A stretch of 64,000 nucleotides of DNA, taken from assembly GCA_949752745.1 (NCBI GenBank), contig OX457029.1, positions 39,663,103-39,727,102 on the forward strand, written 5' to 3'. The DNA comes from Protula sp. h YS-2021. Its lineage: Eukaryota; Annelida; Polychaeta; Sabellida; Serpulidae. Positions 45,601 to 57,176 of the stretch are shown piece after piece; the stretch's first letter is position 1; each line of letters opens with the position of its first letter. The translations under genes and the position numbers were made by a program. Below the pieces are notes generated by a model, which was given only the letters and a program-made list of their open reading frames with translations, made no database searches and had not been told where the DNA came from.

Positions 45601-47770
45601 GGGCATGAATGGGGATAAGCAGAGAAATGGATGGGGGGTGGGAGAGTGGGGTTGTTGTTGGAGCTGTGAGAGCGTGTTCATTTTGTTAGAAATATCACTT
45701 CGCATCCATTACCTTGCGTTTGTGGCAGGGCTATGCCTTCACTCGTGCCCTCACTCGCGTTCTGGGTGAATTCACTCGTGCTCGCACCTACGTTTTCACT
45801 GAACTCACTTGTGAGGACTACGCCATTAGGTGCTGTATACCTAAGATAATAGACTCAACCTCACTGTACCGCATTAAATATTTTTATTTATATATTTTTA
45901 TTTATATCTTATACGTGTTTATTTATTTTTACATATTTGCTTTTTTAATAACTTTTGTTATTCTTTTAAATGCCTTGATACCCTCTGCCAACAATTATCA
46001 ATGTTCCACTCCGTTTTAAGCAAATATAACAATTCGCTGAGGGCTAAAAACATATTTGATGAAAAACATTTTTTTAGTGAAACTCTGGCAACTGCAAGAC
46101 AAAACCAACCTCTCTTGCTGAGGCTGAAAATTTGTAACAGCCACTGGGAAGAGCAGGTTCTCTTGCAGTGACGCACTGTGTGGTTGTACTGACGCGTTGT
46201 TCTGCGGTAGCGATGCACTAGTCTGTGCAGCAATGCTTTGCTGTGCCAACACAACGCCCTTCTGTAATGAGGAATCGCCTTGTTGCAGTGGAGTTGGCAC
46301 ACTGTCTGTAGCTTCTCTATGACCTTCACCTGTGAGAAGGGTCAAATCTGATGGCGTTAATCACGTGAGCTTCACACACAGGTTTGATATCGTGGCTGCC
46401 CGATTTATTAAAAGTTGGGCTCTCATATTTCACAAACCCGAAAAGAACGCACACCGATTGGCCCAAACAATTAGTATTAGTAGCTCTTTGAAGTCACAAA
46501 CAAAAAAAAAAAAAAAACCTTCCATTTTATGGTACGGCTGCGGCGTTTTATTCACATGCACTGCAGCTAAATATTCGCTGGGGGTAAGTACTTACTTGTA
46601 AGCAGCTTCAGAACTCGGTAATCCCCAAGATCCGACAGGCCGTACGCCTTTCCGTCGATGTTAAACGTTATGGGCACCTCCTGTCTCAAACCCTCTACAT
46701 TGGTGATGACACCAGCAAGGACAGCAGACTGTCCTTGGGTTGGTGTAATGCCAGTCATTACAGCAGGATTAATGCCAGGTTCGGCTTTCGAAATAACGTC
46801 TGTTTCTTCTTTCTGTTATGAAAAATTGGGAGGTAACTGCATATACTTCCACAAGAAACTCATCATTTTTATTTTAGAACTGGCATTCGTCCCAACACAA
46901 TTTCAAAGTTGCAAAGCAGAATTAAAATGGTTAAAGTTACAGAAAGTTAGTCTCACAACGATCCCTTTCCCACTAATGCAATTATTCTCTGCATTCCTTG
47001 TGATAAAATACAAAAGAAGCAACATTTACCAGCTCCTGTAATCCCTAACATTTCAACCGATGCCAAGTTTAATTTAGCAGATTTGCTCAAGTGCACAATA
47101 CGTTTCTTCCAGTCTTTTTGTCACCATTATTGTCATTTTTATTGTCATTGTTTCGTAAAACATGTTTCACTTCAGTTTTTCACGACATACCTTTACCTTA
47201 GGCTGCCACGTGACTTCTTTGCTCTGCAAAGCTTGAAGGTGGTGTAGCGAGTCTTGTATTGAATGTATGGCACTCTCGTACTCGGCAACCTGATTGGCTT
47301 CTAGCTCAGCCTGTGGATCCTCGCTGTTCTGTTGTAAGGCCTGGCTGCCCGAATCCTAAACATACAAAGATGATTTATTTTTGCCATTCTAGTGCAATAT
47401 GACAAACTCAATATTTCTCAGCAAGTCATTTTACTGGGCTATTGTTCTTCTTTGCAACTTTATTTTTTATATCTACAATACATAGATTCTTCACAGGTCA
47501 CAATTTCTGTTTGAGCTAACTTACTTCATTTTATAAATTTCACCAAAACCAAGATTCAAATTCCACGAAAAGGCTGTATTTTTTTATATCTATGAAAGTA
47601 TCAGCAAAACCTACATTATAAACAGTAAAAGTGTATCCGGCCTGAGTCAGCTGTTGCAACTGCTCGTCACTCAGTGTCGCAGCTGGCAGCTGCAGTCCAT
47701 CCACACATTGCACCTGCACATTGTCCATTCCTAGTGGCCATGTGTGACCCTGTGACTGCTCCCCATCCAT
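36588..47770 (-). CDS. PRDM10: PRDM10-like PR/SET-domain zinc-finger transcription factor
   Basis: Nineteen coding exons join in phase (- strand): 47770-47615, 47355-47197, 46812-46596, 46329-46110, 45840-45713, 45269-45148, 44591-44492, 44271-44131, 43785-43667, 43313-43137, 42791-42719, 42568-42402, 41720-41644, 41453-41167, 40582-40405, 39418-39123, 38971-38260, 37849-37761 and 37114-36588. They sum to 3,945 bases, or 1,314 residues plus stop. The start ATG has a good context (CAAAATGG). The product matches the PRDM10 plan: acidic N-terminus, a WCEEC motif at 368, a PR domain to about residue 530 with [12 protein letters not shown], an array of C2H2 fingers to about 1102, and a C-terminal [12 protein letters not shown] segment. 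PRDM10 proteins are nuclear DNA-binding regulators; the vertebrate protein is somewhat shorter, near 1,150 residues. Intron 44130-44... (after exon 8) uses a GC donor (CCAG|GCAAGT). Confidence 0.95.
37761..42568 (-). CDS. PRDM10: PRDM10 zinc-finger exons (twelve finger-like units)
   Basis: The fingers start (first Cys) at residues 547, 659, 730, 775, 806, 834, 862, 890, 918, 979, 1024 and 1081. The second to twelfth keep both Cys and both His. The first reads C-x2-C-x12-H-x5-C and lacks the usual second His. Finger 7 is split by the intron between exons 39123 and 38971, and the phase-1 junction rebuilds it exactly. The stretch [15 protein letters not shown] and [19 protein letters not shown] is strikingly like vertebrate PRDM10. 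The fingers should bind DNA. Confidence 0.93.
42719..44591 (-). CDS. PRDM10: PRDM10 PR/SET-domain exons
   Basis: Exons 44591-44492, 44271-44131, 43785-43667, 43313-43137 and 42791-42719 encode [12 protein letters not shown], then [25 protein letters not shown], the core [35 protein letters not shown] and [11 protein letters not shown]. This is the PR domain with its N-terminal zinc-binding-like Cys pair. PR domains are SET relatives that often lack methyltransferase activity; activity cannot be judged from sequence here. Between exons 8 and 9 the donor is GC. Confidence 0.93.
45148..47770 (-). CDS. PRDM10: PRDM10 N-terminal exons
   Basis: Six exons encode residues 1-334, Gln-rich and acidic with low conservation. 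Features are [17 protein letters not shown], a segment [20 protein letters not shown] that looks ordered, Gln/Ser-rich stretches, and an acidic end ([14 protein letters not shown]) like the acidic tract before the vertebrate PR domain. The phase chain 0-0-1-2-1-0 is satisfied. The weakest donor is exon 4 (GAGAG|GTTGGT). Confidence 0.85.
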
Positions 47771-48387
47771 TTTGTCCTCAGCTTCTTTTGATCAATAATC
47801 TAAAAATGAAAGACAAAATGTTACTTTCCTTTTTTCTTTTAATATCCTGGCCAGGTTCTTTTCATCAGTTTACATGTCGTACAAAGAATACTTTCAAATA
47901 CTACAGACTGTCTGTATTTGTACGCTTAAAAATATTAGGCCTCTGGGGCTTCTTGCAAAACATACAGGGGAAAAACATGAAAGGTTACGCAAGTCACAAG
48001 ACTCACAGAAGATATATATAAAAATATATATACGAAACGCTTTAGTTTTATGCACGCTACGAAGTCAACGCAGTATGGGAATGAGTGTTAGGAAGTAAAA
48101 AACAAGTTAACCAAAAGCAAGACTTGAGTTAACAAAACTGAACGCATGTATGTGGTAACAAAATAGAAAACTGATAAATGTTGGTGAATAATCCCACTGA
48201 AACTCTGACCGCAAGACAGTTTTAAATACCAGATTTTCAGATAATTCTGCTCAAGACGTTCTACAATGTGCCCATGTATATCGGCATCAGTGATCATTTT
48301 AAAACCGGGATGATTATAATTTGGCGCATAGATATTATAATTCTGAATCATTAACAGATAAATTAATATGGCATGGGTCTATACATA
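47771..48387. other. Region upstream of the PRDM10 start codon
   Basis: It probably holds the 5' UTR and perhaps an upstream non-coding exon or promoter. No TATA box or other clear element was identified. Confidence 0.35.
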
Positions 48388-51300
48388 AGGGTAAACATCA
48401 AAATTCCAATTTTCTCACATGCTCACTTCTGAGTTTTAACCCCCATCTTATGATCTTTTAAACATTATTTTACATATCATTCAACCCCTTTAATTGCCAA
48501 CTTGTGAATATGTTTCTATCAAATGGAACTGTATCGATTTTTTATACCTGTTTTTTTTTTCTATCATTTCTTTATATTTTTACTGGAATTCGGTCGAAAC
48601 GCAAGCATTTTTTTCGCCAAAAGTCTGGTACGAATCTGCTTATTTGGACAAGAACTCTATCTGGAAGTAAGGGTTCGCTTCTTTGAGCTAAGTGTTACTT
48701 AGTTTATTTTATATCAGCAGGTAACGTTGGAAAATATGCCTATGAAACATGATTATAGTCGTCTTAACTTTATTATCGATCAGTGATAACCTTATTTAAC
48801 GAGACGATGAAGTTGCGTTAGAAATACGACTTTAAGATAAAACGTACTCTACGAGTAGCAGACAGCAAAACAGCTGATAGCAATCCCGTTACCCCTTAAG
48901 CAGGCCCTTCCATTATTAACGGACACTTTGAGAGGTGGAGATCGGCATTCTTTCTTGAATCATTCTTATTTTAGTAATTTAATTTCGTTTATGTTTTGCC
49001 TGCTCTCTCTGCTGACGTACTGAATTGACAAAAATGAGGAACACTGACCCTAGACATGCATCTCAAGAAAAGTACTGGGTATCCTTTCTCCCCTCATTTG
49101 TTCACCATTTCAAGTCATGTTGACTTGTATCAGTTAGATGTACCAGAGGCCCTCATGCACTCATTCGGGGCCCGGTAATAAAAATCCCAATCAAAAAAGG
49201 TGCATTAATGGAAAGAGGGGAAAACTAAAGCCATCAGAAAATAAGCATTTTGGAGTAAATATTCGCGAACATTTTGATATTTCGTGAAAAAAATACAGCA
49301 AATGAAGAAAATCCTGGTTCGAAAAAAAAATCAATTTAAGAATATCTTCCATTGTGTATATATATGTTTGGCACAGTAAGATCCAGGGTGAACTGGGATG
49401 GGTGGGTTCCAAACCTCATCCTGGAAAGGCACCAAACTCCACCCCAGGTTAACATCGTGCATATAGGACAGTCGAAAATAGGGCAAAGTAATATAGCAAT
49501 ATGGTATATTTTTGTTTTCCAAACATTTATGTTTGGGAGACAATTAAAAAAATTGATATTTTGAAAACTGATTTGACAGAAAGATGCAGCTACAGGCACG
49601 CTGATTACGCTGCAAAAATTAAGGCGGCACAGTTCTCCCCTGGTGATGCAGGGCGCCATGCTCCACCCCAGGCAAACATTTCACACATGAAACATTCGAA
49701 AGTAGAGTCCAGTATATTTATTTGACCGACCTTCTTCAAGAAATTTGGTACAAACATGCGTAAATGATATACAAATGACCAATGTCAAAAGCGTACCATT
49801 TTGTGTGTAGGAGGAGTGGGAGGAAGGAATAAGCCACTCCGCACTTTTGGATCTTTCTGATGGTGTTGTCGTTTCGACTGAATTTTTTTTTGGTTTGAAT
49901 TATAAAGAAATGACAAGGGAAAACATCAAAATTCCAGTTTTCTTACATGCTCATTTCTGAGTTTAAAACCCCATCTTATGATCTTTTAACATTATTTCAC
50001 ATATCATTGAACCTCTTTAATTGCCAGCTTGTCCTAGTCTGGGTAGAATAGTGGTGATGGACTAGGGCACTCGGGACTACTTGTGAATGTTTCTATCAAA
50101 TGGAACTGTATTGATTTTTGATACCTGGTTGTTTTTTTTTCTATCATTTCTTTATATTTTTACTGGAACTCGGTCGAAACGTAAGCATTTTTCGGTAAAA
50201 GTCTAGTACGAATCCGCTTATTTGGACAAGAACTCGATCTGGAAGTAAGGGTTCGCTTCTTTGAGCTCAGTGTGACTTAGTTTATTTTATATCAGCAGGT
50301 AACGTTGAAAAATATGCCTATGAAACATGATTATAGTCGTCTTAACTTTAATATCGATCAGTCATCACCTTATTTAACGAGACGATGAAGTTGCGTTAGA
50401 AATACGACTTTAAGATAAAACGTACTCTACGAGTAGCAGACAGCAAAACAGCTGATAGCAATCCCGTTACCCCTTAAGCAGGCCCTTCCATTATTAACGG
50501 ACACTTTGAGAGGTGGAGATCGGCATTCTTTCTTGAATCATTCTTATTTTAGTAATTTAATTTCGTTTATGTTTTGCCTGCTCTCTCTGCTGACGTACTG
50601 AATTGACAAAAATGAGGAACACTGACCCTAGACATGCATCTCAAGAAAAGTACTGGGTATCCTTTCTCCCCTCATTTGTTCACCATTTCAAGTCATGTTG
50701 ACTTGTATCAGTTAGATGTACCAGAGGCCCTCATGCACTCATTCGGGGCCCGGTAATAAAAATCCCAATCAAAAAAGGTGCATTAATGGAAAGAGGGGAA
50801 AACTAAAGCCATCAGAAAATAAGCATTTTGGAGTAAATATTCGCGAACATTTTGATATTTCGTGAAAAAAATACAGCAAATGAAGAAAATCCTGGTTCGA
50901 AAAAAAAATCAATTTAAGAATATCTTCCATTGTGTATATATATGTTTGGCACAGTAAGATCCAGGGTGAACTGGGATGGGTGGGTTCCAAACCTCATCCT
51001 GGAAAGGCACCAAACTCCACCCCAGGTTAACATCGTGCATATAGGACAGTCGAAAATAGGGCAAAGTAATATAGCAATATGGTATATTTTGTTTTCCAAA
51101 CATTTATGTTTGGGAGACAATTAAAAAAATTGATATTTTGAAAACTGATTTGACAGAAAGATGCAGCTACAGGCACGCTGATTACGCTGCAAAAATTAAG
51201 GCGGCACAGTTCTCCCCTGGTGATGCAGGGCGCCATGCCCCACCCCAGGCAAGCATTTCACACATGAAACATTCGAAAGTAGAGTCCAGTATATTTATTT

Positions 51301-52271
51301 GACCGACCTTCTTCAAGAAATTTGGTACAAACATGCGTAAATGATATACAAATGACCAATGTCAAAAGCGTACCATTTTGTGTGTAGGAGGAGTGGGAGG
51401 AAGGAATAAGCCACTCCGCACTTTTGGATCTTTCTGATGGTGTTGTCGTTTCGACTGAATTTTTTTTTGGTTTGAATTATAAAGAAATGACAAGGGAAAA
51501 CATCAAAATTCCAGTTTTCTTACATGCTCATTTCTGAGTTTAAAACCCCATCTTATGATCTTTTAACATTATTTCACATATCATTGAACCTCTTTAATTG
51601 CCAGCTTGTCCTAGTCTGGGTAGAATAGTGGTGATGGACTAGGGCACTCGGGACTACTTGTGAATGTTTCTATCAAATGGAACTGTATTGATTTTTGATA
51701 CCTGGTTGTTTTTTTTTTCTATCATTTCTTTATATTTTTACTGGAACTCGGTCGAAACGTAAGCATTTTTCGGTAAAAGTCTAGTACGAATCCGCTTATT
51801 TGGACAAGAACTCGATCTGGAAGTAAGGGTTCGCTTCTTTGAGCTCAGTGTGACTTAGTTTATTTTATATCAGCAGGTAACGTTGAAAAATATGCCTATG
51901 AAACATGATTATAGTCGTCTTAACTTTAATATCGATCAGTCATCACCTTATTTAACGAGACGATGAAGTTGCGTTAGAAATACGACTTTAAGATAAAACG
52001 TACTCTACGAGTAGCAGACAGCAAAACAGCTGATAGCAATCCCGTTACCCCTTAAGCAGGCCCTTCCATTATTAACGGACACTTTGAGAGGTGGAGATCG
52101 GCATTCTTTCTTGAATCATTCTTATTTTAGTAATTTAATTTCGTTTATGTTTTGCCTGCTCTCTCTGCTGACGTACTGAATTGACAAAAATGAGGAACAC
52201 TGACCCTAGACATGCATCTCAAGAAAAGTACTGGGTATCCTTTCTCCCCTCATTTGTTCACCATTTCAAGT
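48388..52271. repeat. Tandem duplication, 1.58-kb unit, about 2.5 copies
   Basis: Copy 1 starts at about 48388, copy 2 at about 49921 and copy 3 at about 51499, the last truncated at 52271. Copies 2 and 3 are almost identical, with only scattered differences. Copy 1 is older in its first part and lacks a 47-bp insert. Paired frames such as 49191/50769 are copies of the same non-coding DNA. Confidence 0.93.
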
Positions 52272-52860
52272 CCACAATAATGTCACGTATGCCGGCTCCT
52301 AAATAGTCCTTAACTATAAAAGCCAGAACATAGCATGTACAGTTTCCCAAAGAAGGCACTGCATAAAACACACAATATAGCATAGAACTAGCATACTGTG
52401 AAGAGCTTTGTTGAATTCTTCTGAAAATTGCACAGCGCCATGAAATCTGTGAGTGTTGGGGTGCTTATTATTGGGCGTCAGGAAAAAAGCTGAGAGTAAT
52501 GTCCGTAATCCCCTGAAAACTGTCAGCTGAGGCTGTTTCACATTCACTGTCTCTGAAAAACGATACATGACGTCAAAATGACGAAACAACATGGCGTAGA
52601 TACATTCCAAATGAGATAGGTATCTGAAATCAGGTACGATTATATCCGAAATCCTCAATTACCGCTCAGTAGAAACAAAAAAAATTTTACACGTGAAACA
52701 TCGATCGCTATTATTTGCAGTATCGTGCGAGTCGCATTCAAACAGTAACTTAGTTATGTCATTATTTTTAATAAAAAAGGTTAAACACATGAGAACCACA
52801 TGTTGCCGCCATGTTGTGACGTCACACAGAACCGTATCTGACCGTATCCCGGAAGTTGAA

Positions 52861-52865
52861 CTAGG
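52861..52865. other. Target-site duplication, left copy (CTAGG)
   Basis: CTAGG immediately precedes the 5' LTR and recurs at 58020-58024 after the 3' LTR, as expected for a 5-bp integrase-made duplication. Confidence 0.9.
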
Positions 52866-53039
52866 TGTAGATTATGTGTATGAATATCCTGTGAATAACT
52901 CCACTGTGGCTTCACTTCCGGTAAACACAAGCGACGCCAGCTTGAGTAAGAACTTAATAAATATACGTTTTAACCCGTTGTTCATCCTTCCTGCTTGCTG
53001 CCTACACGCCTATTAACACTACCACTCAACTAATCTTCA
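52866..53039 (+). repeat. 5' LTR
   Basis: 174 bp, TGTAGATTATG ... AATCTTCA, identical by eye to the 3' LTR. AATAAA lies inside it (CTTAATAAATATACG), probably used for polyadenylation of the 3' copy. Confidence 0.95.
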
Positions 53040-53051
53040 TGGTGTCAGATG
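53040..53051 (+). promoter_or_regulatory. Primer-binding site candidate
   Basis: TGGTGTCAGATG directly follows the LTR terminal CA. It starts with TGG, complementary to a tRNA CCA end. The priming tRNA was not determined. Confidence 0.65.
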
Positions 53052-53066
53052 TTTTGAGTTTCGAAC

Positions 53067-56000
53067 ATGGCAACGGCATTGAGAAAACCTGAGATCCTCA
53101 GCTTTGAAGGCAACTGCGCTGAAAACTGGAGAGTGTTCGAAATGGAGTATGACATATACGTTAATGCAGCTCATCCAACCGCAGACGCTAAAACACGTGC
53201 CTACATACTACTCAACCTCGCAGGGAAGGACGCAATAGAAAGAGCAAGATCTTTCGTGTACGGTGAAAACGAATCTGCCGAAAATCCAGTGGATCTAAAA
53301 GCAAAGTTCAAAGCGCTATGTGAACCGAAGAAAAACATCACCATGCTTCGTCATAAATTCAACACCCGCAATCAGAAGACGAATGAGAATTTCCAGACAT
53401 TCCTCGTCGATCTACGAAATAAAGCGGATGCATGTGAACTGGGCAACAAGAAAGAAGAATTTATTCGCGATCGAATTGTTGTTGGTATTTCAAGTGACAC
53501 GGTACGTAAGCTTTTATTAAAAGAAGCTGATCTAACGCTTGATAAAGCAATAGAAATATGCCAACTTCATGAGTTAGCTGAGACTGATAACAAAACTGTT
53601 AACCAAGATCCAGATGTTAACTCTATTAAACAAAAGAAGATTCAAAACAAAAGAAAACCCCAGTCAGAACAAGTTAGAAAGAACTGTTTTAATTGTGGTA
53701 CTACACATCCGGTCAGAAAATGTCCTGCATACGGAACACAATGTTCTCTCTGTGGTAAATATAACCATTTTGCTGTAAAATGCATGTCTTCTGGTCAGAA
53801 GCAATCAACTTCGCAATCGCAAAACACCAATCAATCGCAACAAAGATCATACAGAGGCAGAGGACGTAGAAGATTTTCGCAATATGGCCGACGTAGCAAT
53901 CTCCATGAGATTGATTACACAGATGACACTTATGACGAAGAATCCGAACCGGATATCGCATCTGCACAATTAGAAAATTTTGTGATCGAAACTGTAGACA
54001 TCAACCAAAACAACGTGAAAGATGAAATCCATGTTACAGCCTACGTGGATAACTCGCCATTTGAGTTAAAAGTGGACTCGGGTGCCAAATGTAATGTGAT
54101 CTCAAGTGAAACACTCGCATCGTTATCTCTCATTACACACCCTCAGATCAACACCAGAAACAAAGTGAGGTTGGTGACTTACAGTAAGGACACAATCGAA
54201 ACGGTAGGAACCATTTCGCTTAACTGCAGAATTTTTAACTCCATTGAACCTCTCGTGTTTCAAGTGGTACAACAGAACTCGAAAACAATTCTAGGTTTGA
54301 AAGACGCTCTTAAGCTAAATCTCATTTCGTTACATCCTGATGTGCATGAAATTAGTACAACCCCGTGTGAGAAGCTTCAAAATCCCCAAAATATCCCGAG
54401 CGATATTTGGAGACACCACAGTGATCTCTTCAGCGAAGAACCTGGATGTCTGCCAATTACATACAAAATGAAGCTAAACCCGGATGTGACCCCTGTCATC
54501 AAGCCTCCTCGTAATGTGCCACACGCCATGAAAGATAAAATCAAAGAATCCCTCGACAAAATGGAGAAAAATGGCATCATAGCAAAAGTCACTGAGCCTA
54601 CCGAATGGGTTTCATCAATGGTAGCAGCAAGAAAAAAGAACACAGATGAATTACGGATCTGCATTGATCCTCGAGACCTCAACAAAGCACTCATGAGACC
54701 TCACCACCCTTTGAAGACACTCGACGAAGTAGCATCTTCAATACCTGGTGCAACTGTATTCTCAGTTTTAGATGCCAAAAGTGCTTTTTGGCATATCAAG
54801 CTAGATGAGAAATCTAGTTATTACACCACCTTCAACTCCGTGTTTGGTCGCTATAGGTATTTAAGAATGCCATATGGTATTTCATCTGGTTCTGAAGTCT
54901 ACCAACAATCCATTGAAACGTTGATGGAAGATACACCCTGCAAAGTGATTGTCGACGATATTCTCGTTTACGGTACCAATATGGCTGACCATGATGCCAA
55001 TTTGAAAATCGTCCTCGAAAGGCTACACAAAATAAACCTCCGCCTAAATGTCAACAAATGTCGATTTCGAATCAGTGAAGTCAAATATGTCGGCAACATA
55101 TTTACTTCCAAAGGTCTACTTCCGGATCCAAATAAAGTTACAGCCATCAACAACATGGCCGCTCCTGAAGACAAAACAGCACTTCAACGATTTCTCGGAA
55201 TGACGAACTACCTCACGAGATTCGTAGAAAACTACAGTGACAAAACATCTGTGCTCCGAGAATTACTCCATGACAACGTCGCCTGGCATTGGGAACAAAG
55301 ACACCAAAATGCCTACGATTCACTCAAAAACTATCTGTGCAGTCCTCCAGTGCTTTCGTACTACGATGTAAAAAAGCCAGTAACTCTCACTTGTGACGCA
55401 TCCAAATCTGGATTAGGTGCAGCTATCCTACAAGATGATAAGCCGATCGCTTATGCCTCTCGTGCATTAACCGAAAATGAAATCAAATGGGCACAAATAG
55501 AAAAAGAAATGGCCAGCATCGTCTTCGCGTGTACAAAATTCCATGACTACATCTATGGCAAAAGTGTGACAGTCGAAACTGACCATAAACCTCTCGAAAG
55601 TATTTTCAAAAAGCCGATTTCAAAAGCTCCTGCCCGTCTTCAAAATATGTTACTCAAACTGCAAAAGTACAGTCTCCATATTGTTTTCAGAAAAGGTAGT
55701 CAAATGTATCTTGCCGATACCCTCTCACGTGCTTATCTCAAAAATGGACCATCAAAACAAGAACAAACAAAATTCGAAGTAATGGACGTCGACATTCCCA
55801 TTTCTCCAAAGAAGACAGAAGAATTAATAGCAGCTACAAAGTCAGATGAGACTCTTTCAAAATTAGCTCAACTCATAATTCAAGGTAACTGGCCCACCAA
55901 GTTTCAAAGTGCACCTACATGGCTAAAACCCTTCTACCCATTTAGAGATGAGTTATCAATAGACAATGACATCATTATGAGAAGCACCAAAATTGTAGTT

Positions 56001-57176
56001 CCATCAGCACTACGCACAGAGTACATAACACAACTGCACAAACACCATCTAGGTGCAGATTCAACAACAAGGCTAGCTAGAGATTATTTTTATTGGCCAA
56101 AAATGGAAGAAGATGTTCACTTCCATGTCGATCAGTGTTCTGCCTGTAATGCAACAAAAGCGCACAATCAAAAAGAACCAATAAATCAACATCCGGTACC
56201 AAATTTACCTTGGCAAATTTTAGCATCTGATTTGTTCGAATGGAACTCCATTGTGTATTTGATTTTAGTTGACTCTTATTCTGGATGGTTTGAGTTCAAT
56301 ACCCTGAAGGACATGACCAGTAAGTCTGTAATTACCCTCCTGAAGCGCCACTTCGCAACCCATGGAACTCCCCAAGTGCTTATAACTGACAATGCTCGTC
56401 AATACACCTCGCAAGAATTCCAAGAATTCTCTCAAGTCTGGAATTTCGAGCATGTTACCTCTTCTCCAAGATACCCTCAAGCAAATTTCGCAGAAGAAGC
56501 TGTAAAGAGAGCAAAATCGTTGCTCACTCGAGCTGAGAAAGACAATTCCGATGTTTATTATGGATTACTTATGCTCCGAAATACTCCAAGGGATAATCAC
56601 TTGAAGTCACCAGCTGAACGTTTGTTTTCTAGAAAAACAAACATTCCACTTCCGACAACAACAAACACCCTGAAACCACATCTCATCTCCGGTGTTCCTA
56701 ATTTGCTCTACAAAAGTCGTTCACAGAAGAAGAAATATTATGATAAAACTGCTAAACCCTTGTCTGTGCTTTCACCCAATCAAACTGTAAGGTTGCAAAC
56801 TGATAAAGGTTTCGATAAACAAGGTATTGTGACTGGTTTCGCTCAAACACCTCGTTCATACATTGTACAGTCAGGTAATAAGGAGTATAGACGTAACAGA
56901 CGCCATCTATTGCCAGTTTCTGAAAAGTACAATCCGCCATCCGAAAAGGGCGTATCAAGTGTTCCTCAAAATATTGTGAATTCAAATCCAGTCATTGCTC
57001 AAAATAAAAGTACGGAAAAGAGTATGGTAAATGTTCCAAAAAGTGTTAAAATTTCTGAACCTGTAGCAGAAAAAATGATTGTCAACCTCCCTACAATTAC
57101 CAAAACAGACCAAAATGTTAGGCAAAATGTTATGCGTAGTGGTCGTATCTCAAAACCTAACCCAAAGTACTGTTGA
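53067..57176 (+). CDS. Gag-Pol polyprotein of the Ty3/gypsy element (1,369 residues)
   Basis: The frame starts at ATG 27 bases after the LTR. Gag is followed by two zinc knuckles (Cys207-Cys239; the first is C-x2-C-x3-H-x4-C, the second canonical C-x2-C-x4-H-x4-C). The aspartic protease has DSG at 337. Reverse transcriptase has IVDDIL with Asp630/Asp631. RNase H has TCDAS at 777. Integrase has an HHCC-type finger (ending CSAC) and the catalytic triad Asp1055, Asp1108 and Glu1144 (D-35-E). There is no frameshift between gag and pol and no chromodomain or envelope. All key residues are present, so the protein is likely functional, though the element's activity is not shown by sequence alone. 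Confidence 0.96.
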   Translation: MATALRKPEILSFEGNCAENWRVFEMEYDIYVNAAHPTADAKTRAYILLNLAGKDAIERARSFVYGENESAENPVDLKAKFKALCEPKKNITMLRHKFNTRNQKTNENFQTFLVDLRNKADACELGNKKEEFIRDRIVVGISSDTVRKLLLKEADLTLDKAIEICQLHELAETDNKTVNQDPDVNSIKQKKIQNKRKPQSEQVRKNCFNCGTTHPVRKCPAYGTQCSLCGKYNHFAVKCMSSGQKQSTSQSQNTNQSQQRSYRGRGRRRFSQYGRRSNLHEIDYTDDTYDEESEPDIASAQLENFVIETVDINQNNVKDEIHVTAYVDNSPFELKVDSGAKCNVISSETLASLSLITHPQINTRNKVRLVTYSKDTIETVGTISLNCRIFNSIEPLVFQVVQQNSKTILGLKDALKLNLISLHPDVHEISTTPCEKLQNPQNIPSDIWRHHSDLFSEEPGCLPITYKMKLNPDVTPVIKPPRNVPHAMKDKIKESLDKMEKNGIIAKVTEPTEWVSSMVAARKKNTDELRICIDPRDLNKALMRPHHPLKTLDEVASSIPGATVFSVLDAKSAFWHIKLDEKSSYYTTFNSVFGRYRYLRMPYGISSGSEVYQQSIETLMEDTPCKVIVDDILVYGTNMADHDANLKIVLERLHKINLRLNVNKCRFRISEVKYVGNIFTSKGLLPDPNKVTAINNMAAPEDKTALQRFLGMTNYLTRFVENYSDKTSVLRELLHDNVAWHWEQRHQNAYDSLKNYLCSPPVLSYYDVKKPVTLTCDASKSGLGAAILQDDKPIAYASRALTENEIKWAQIEKEMASIVFACTKFHDYIYGKSVTVETDHKPLESIFKKPISKAPARLQNMLLKLQKYSLHIVFRKGSQMYLADTLSRAYLKNGPSKQEQTKFEVMDVDIPISPKKTEELIAATKSDETLSKLAQLIIQGNWPTKFQSAPTWLKPFYPFRDELSIDNDIIMRSTKIVVPSALRTEYITQLHKHHLGADSTTRLARDYFYWPKMEEDVHFHVDQCSACNATKAHNQKEPINQHPVPNLPWQILASDLFEWNSIVYLILVDSYSGWFEFNTLKDMTSKSVITLLKRHFATHGTPQVLITDNARQYTSQEFQEFSQVWNFEHVTSSPRYPQANFAEEAVKRAKSLLTRAEKDNSDVYYGLLMLRNTPRDNHLKSPAERLFSRKTNIPLPTTTNTLKPHLISGVPNLLYKSRSQKKKYYDKTAKPLSVLSPNQTVRLQTDKGFDKQGIVTGFAQTPRSYIVQSGNKEYRRNRRHLLPVSEKYNPPSEKGVSSVPQNIVNSNPVIAQNKSTEKSMVNVPKSVKISEPVAEKMIVNLPTITKTDQNVRQNVMRSGRISKPNPKYC

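Noticed and set aside
49191..51236. Paired short frames in the 1.58-kb tandem copies
   Set aside because: Duplicated non-coding DNA with frames broken between copies 1 and 2.
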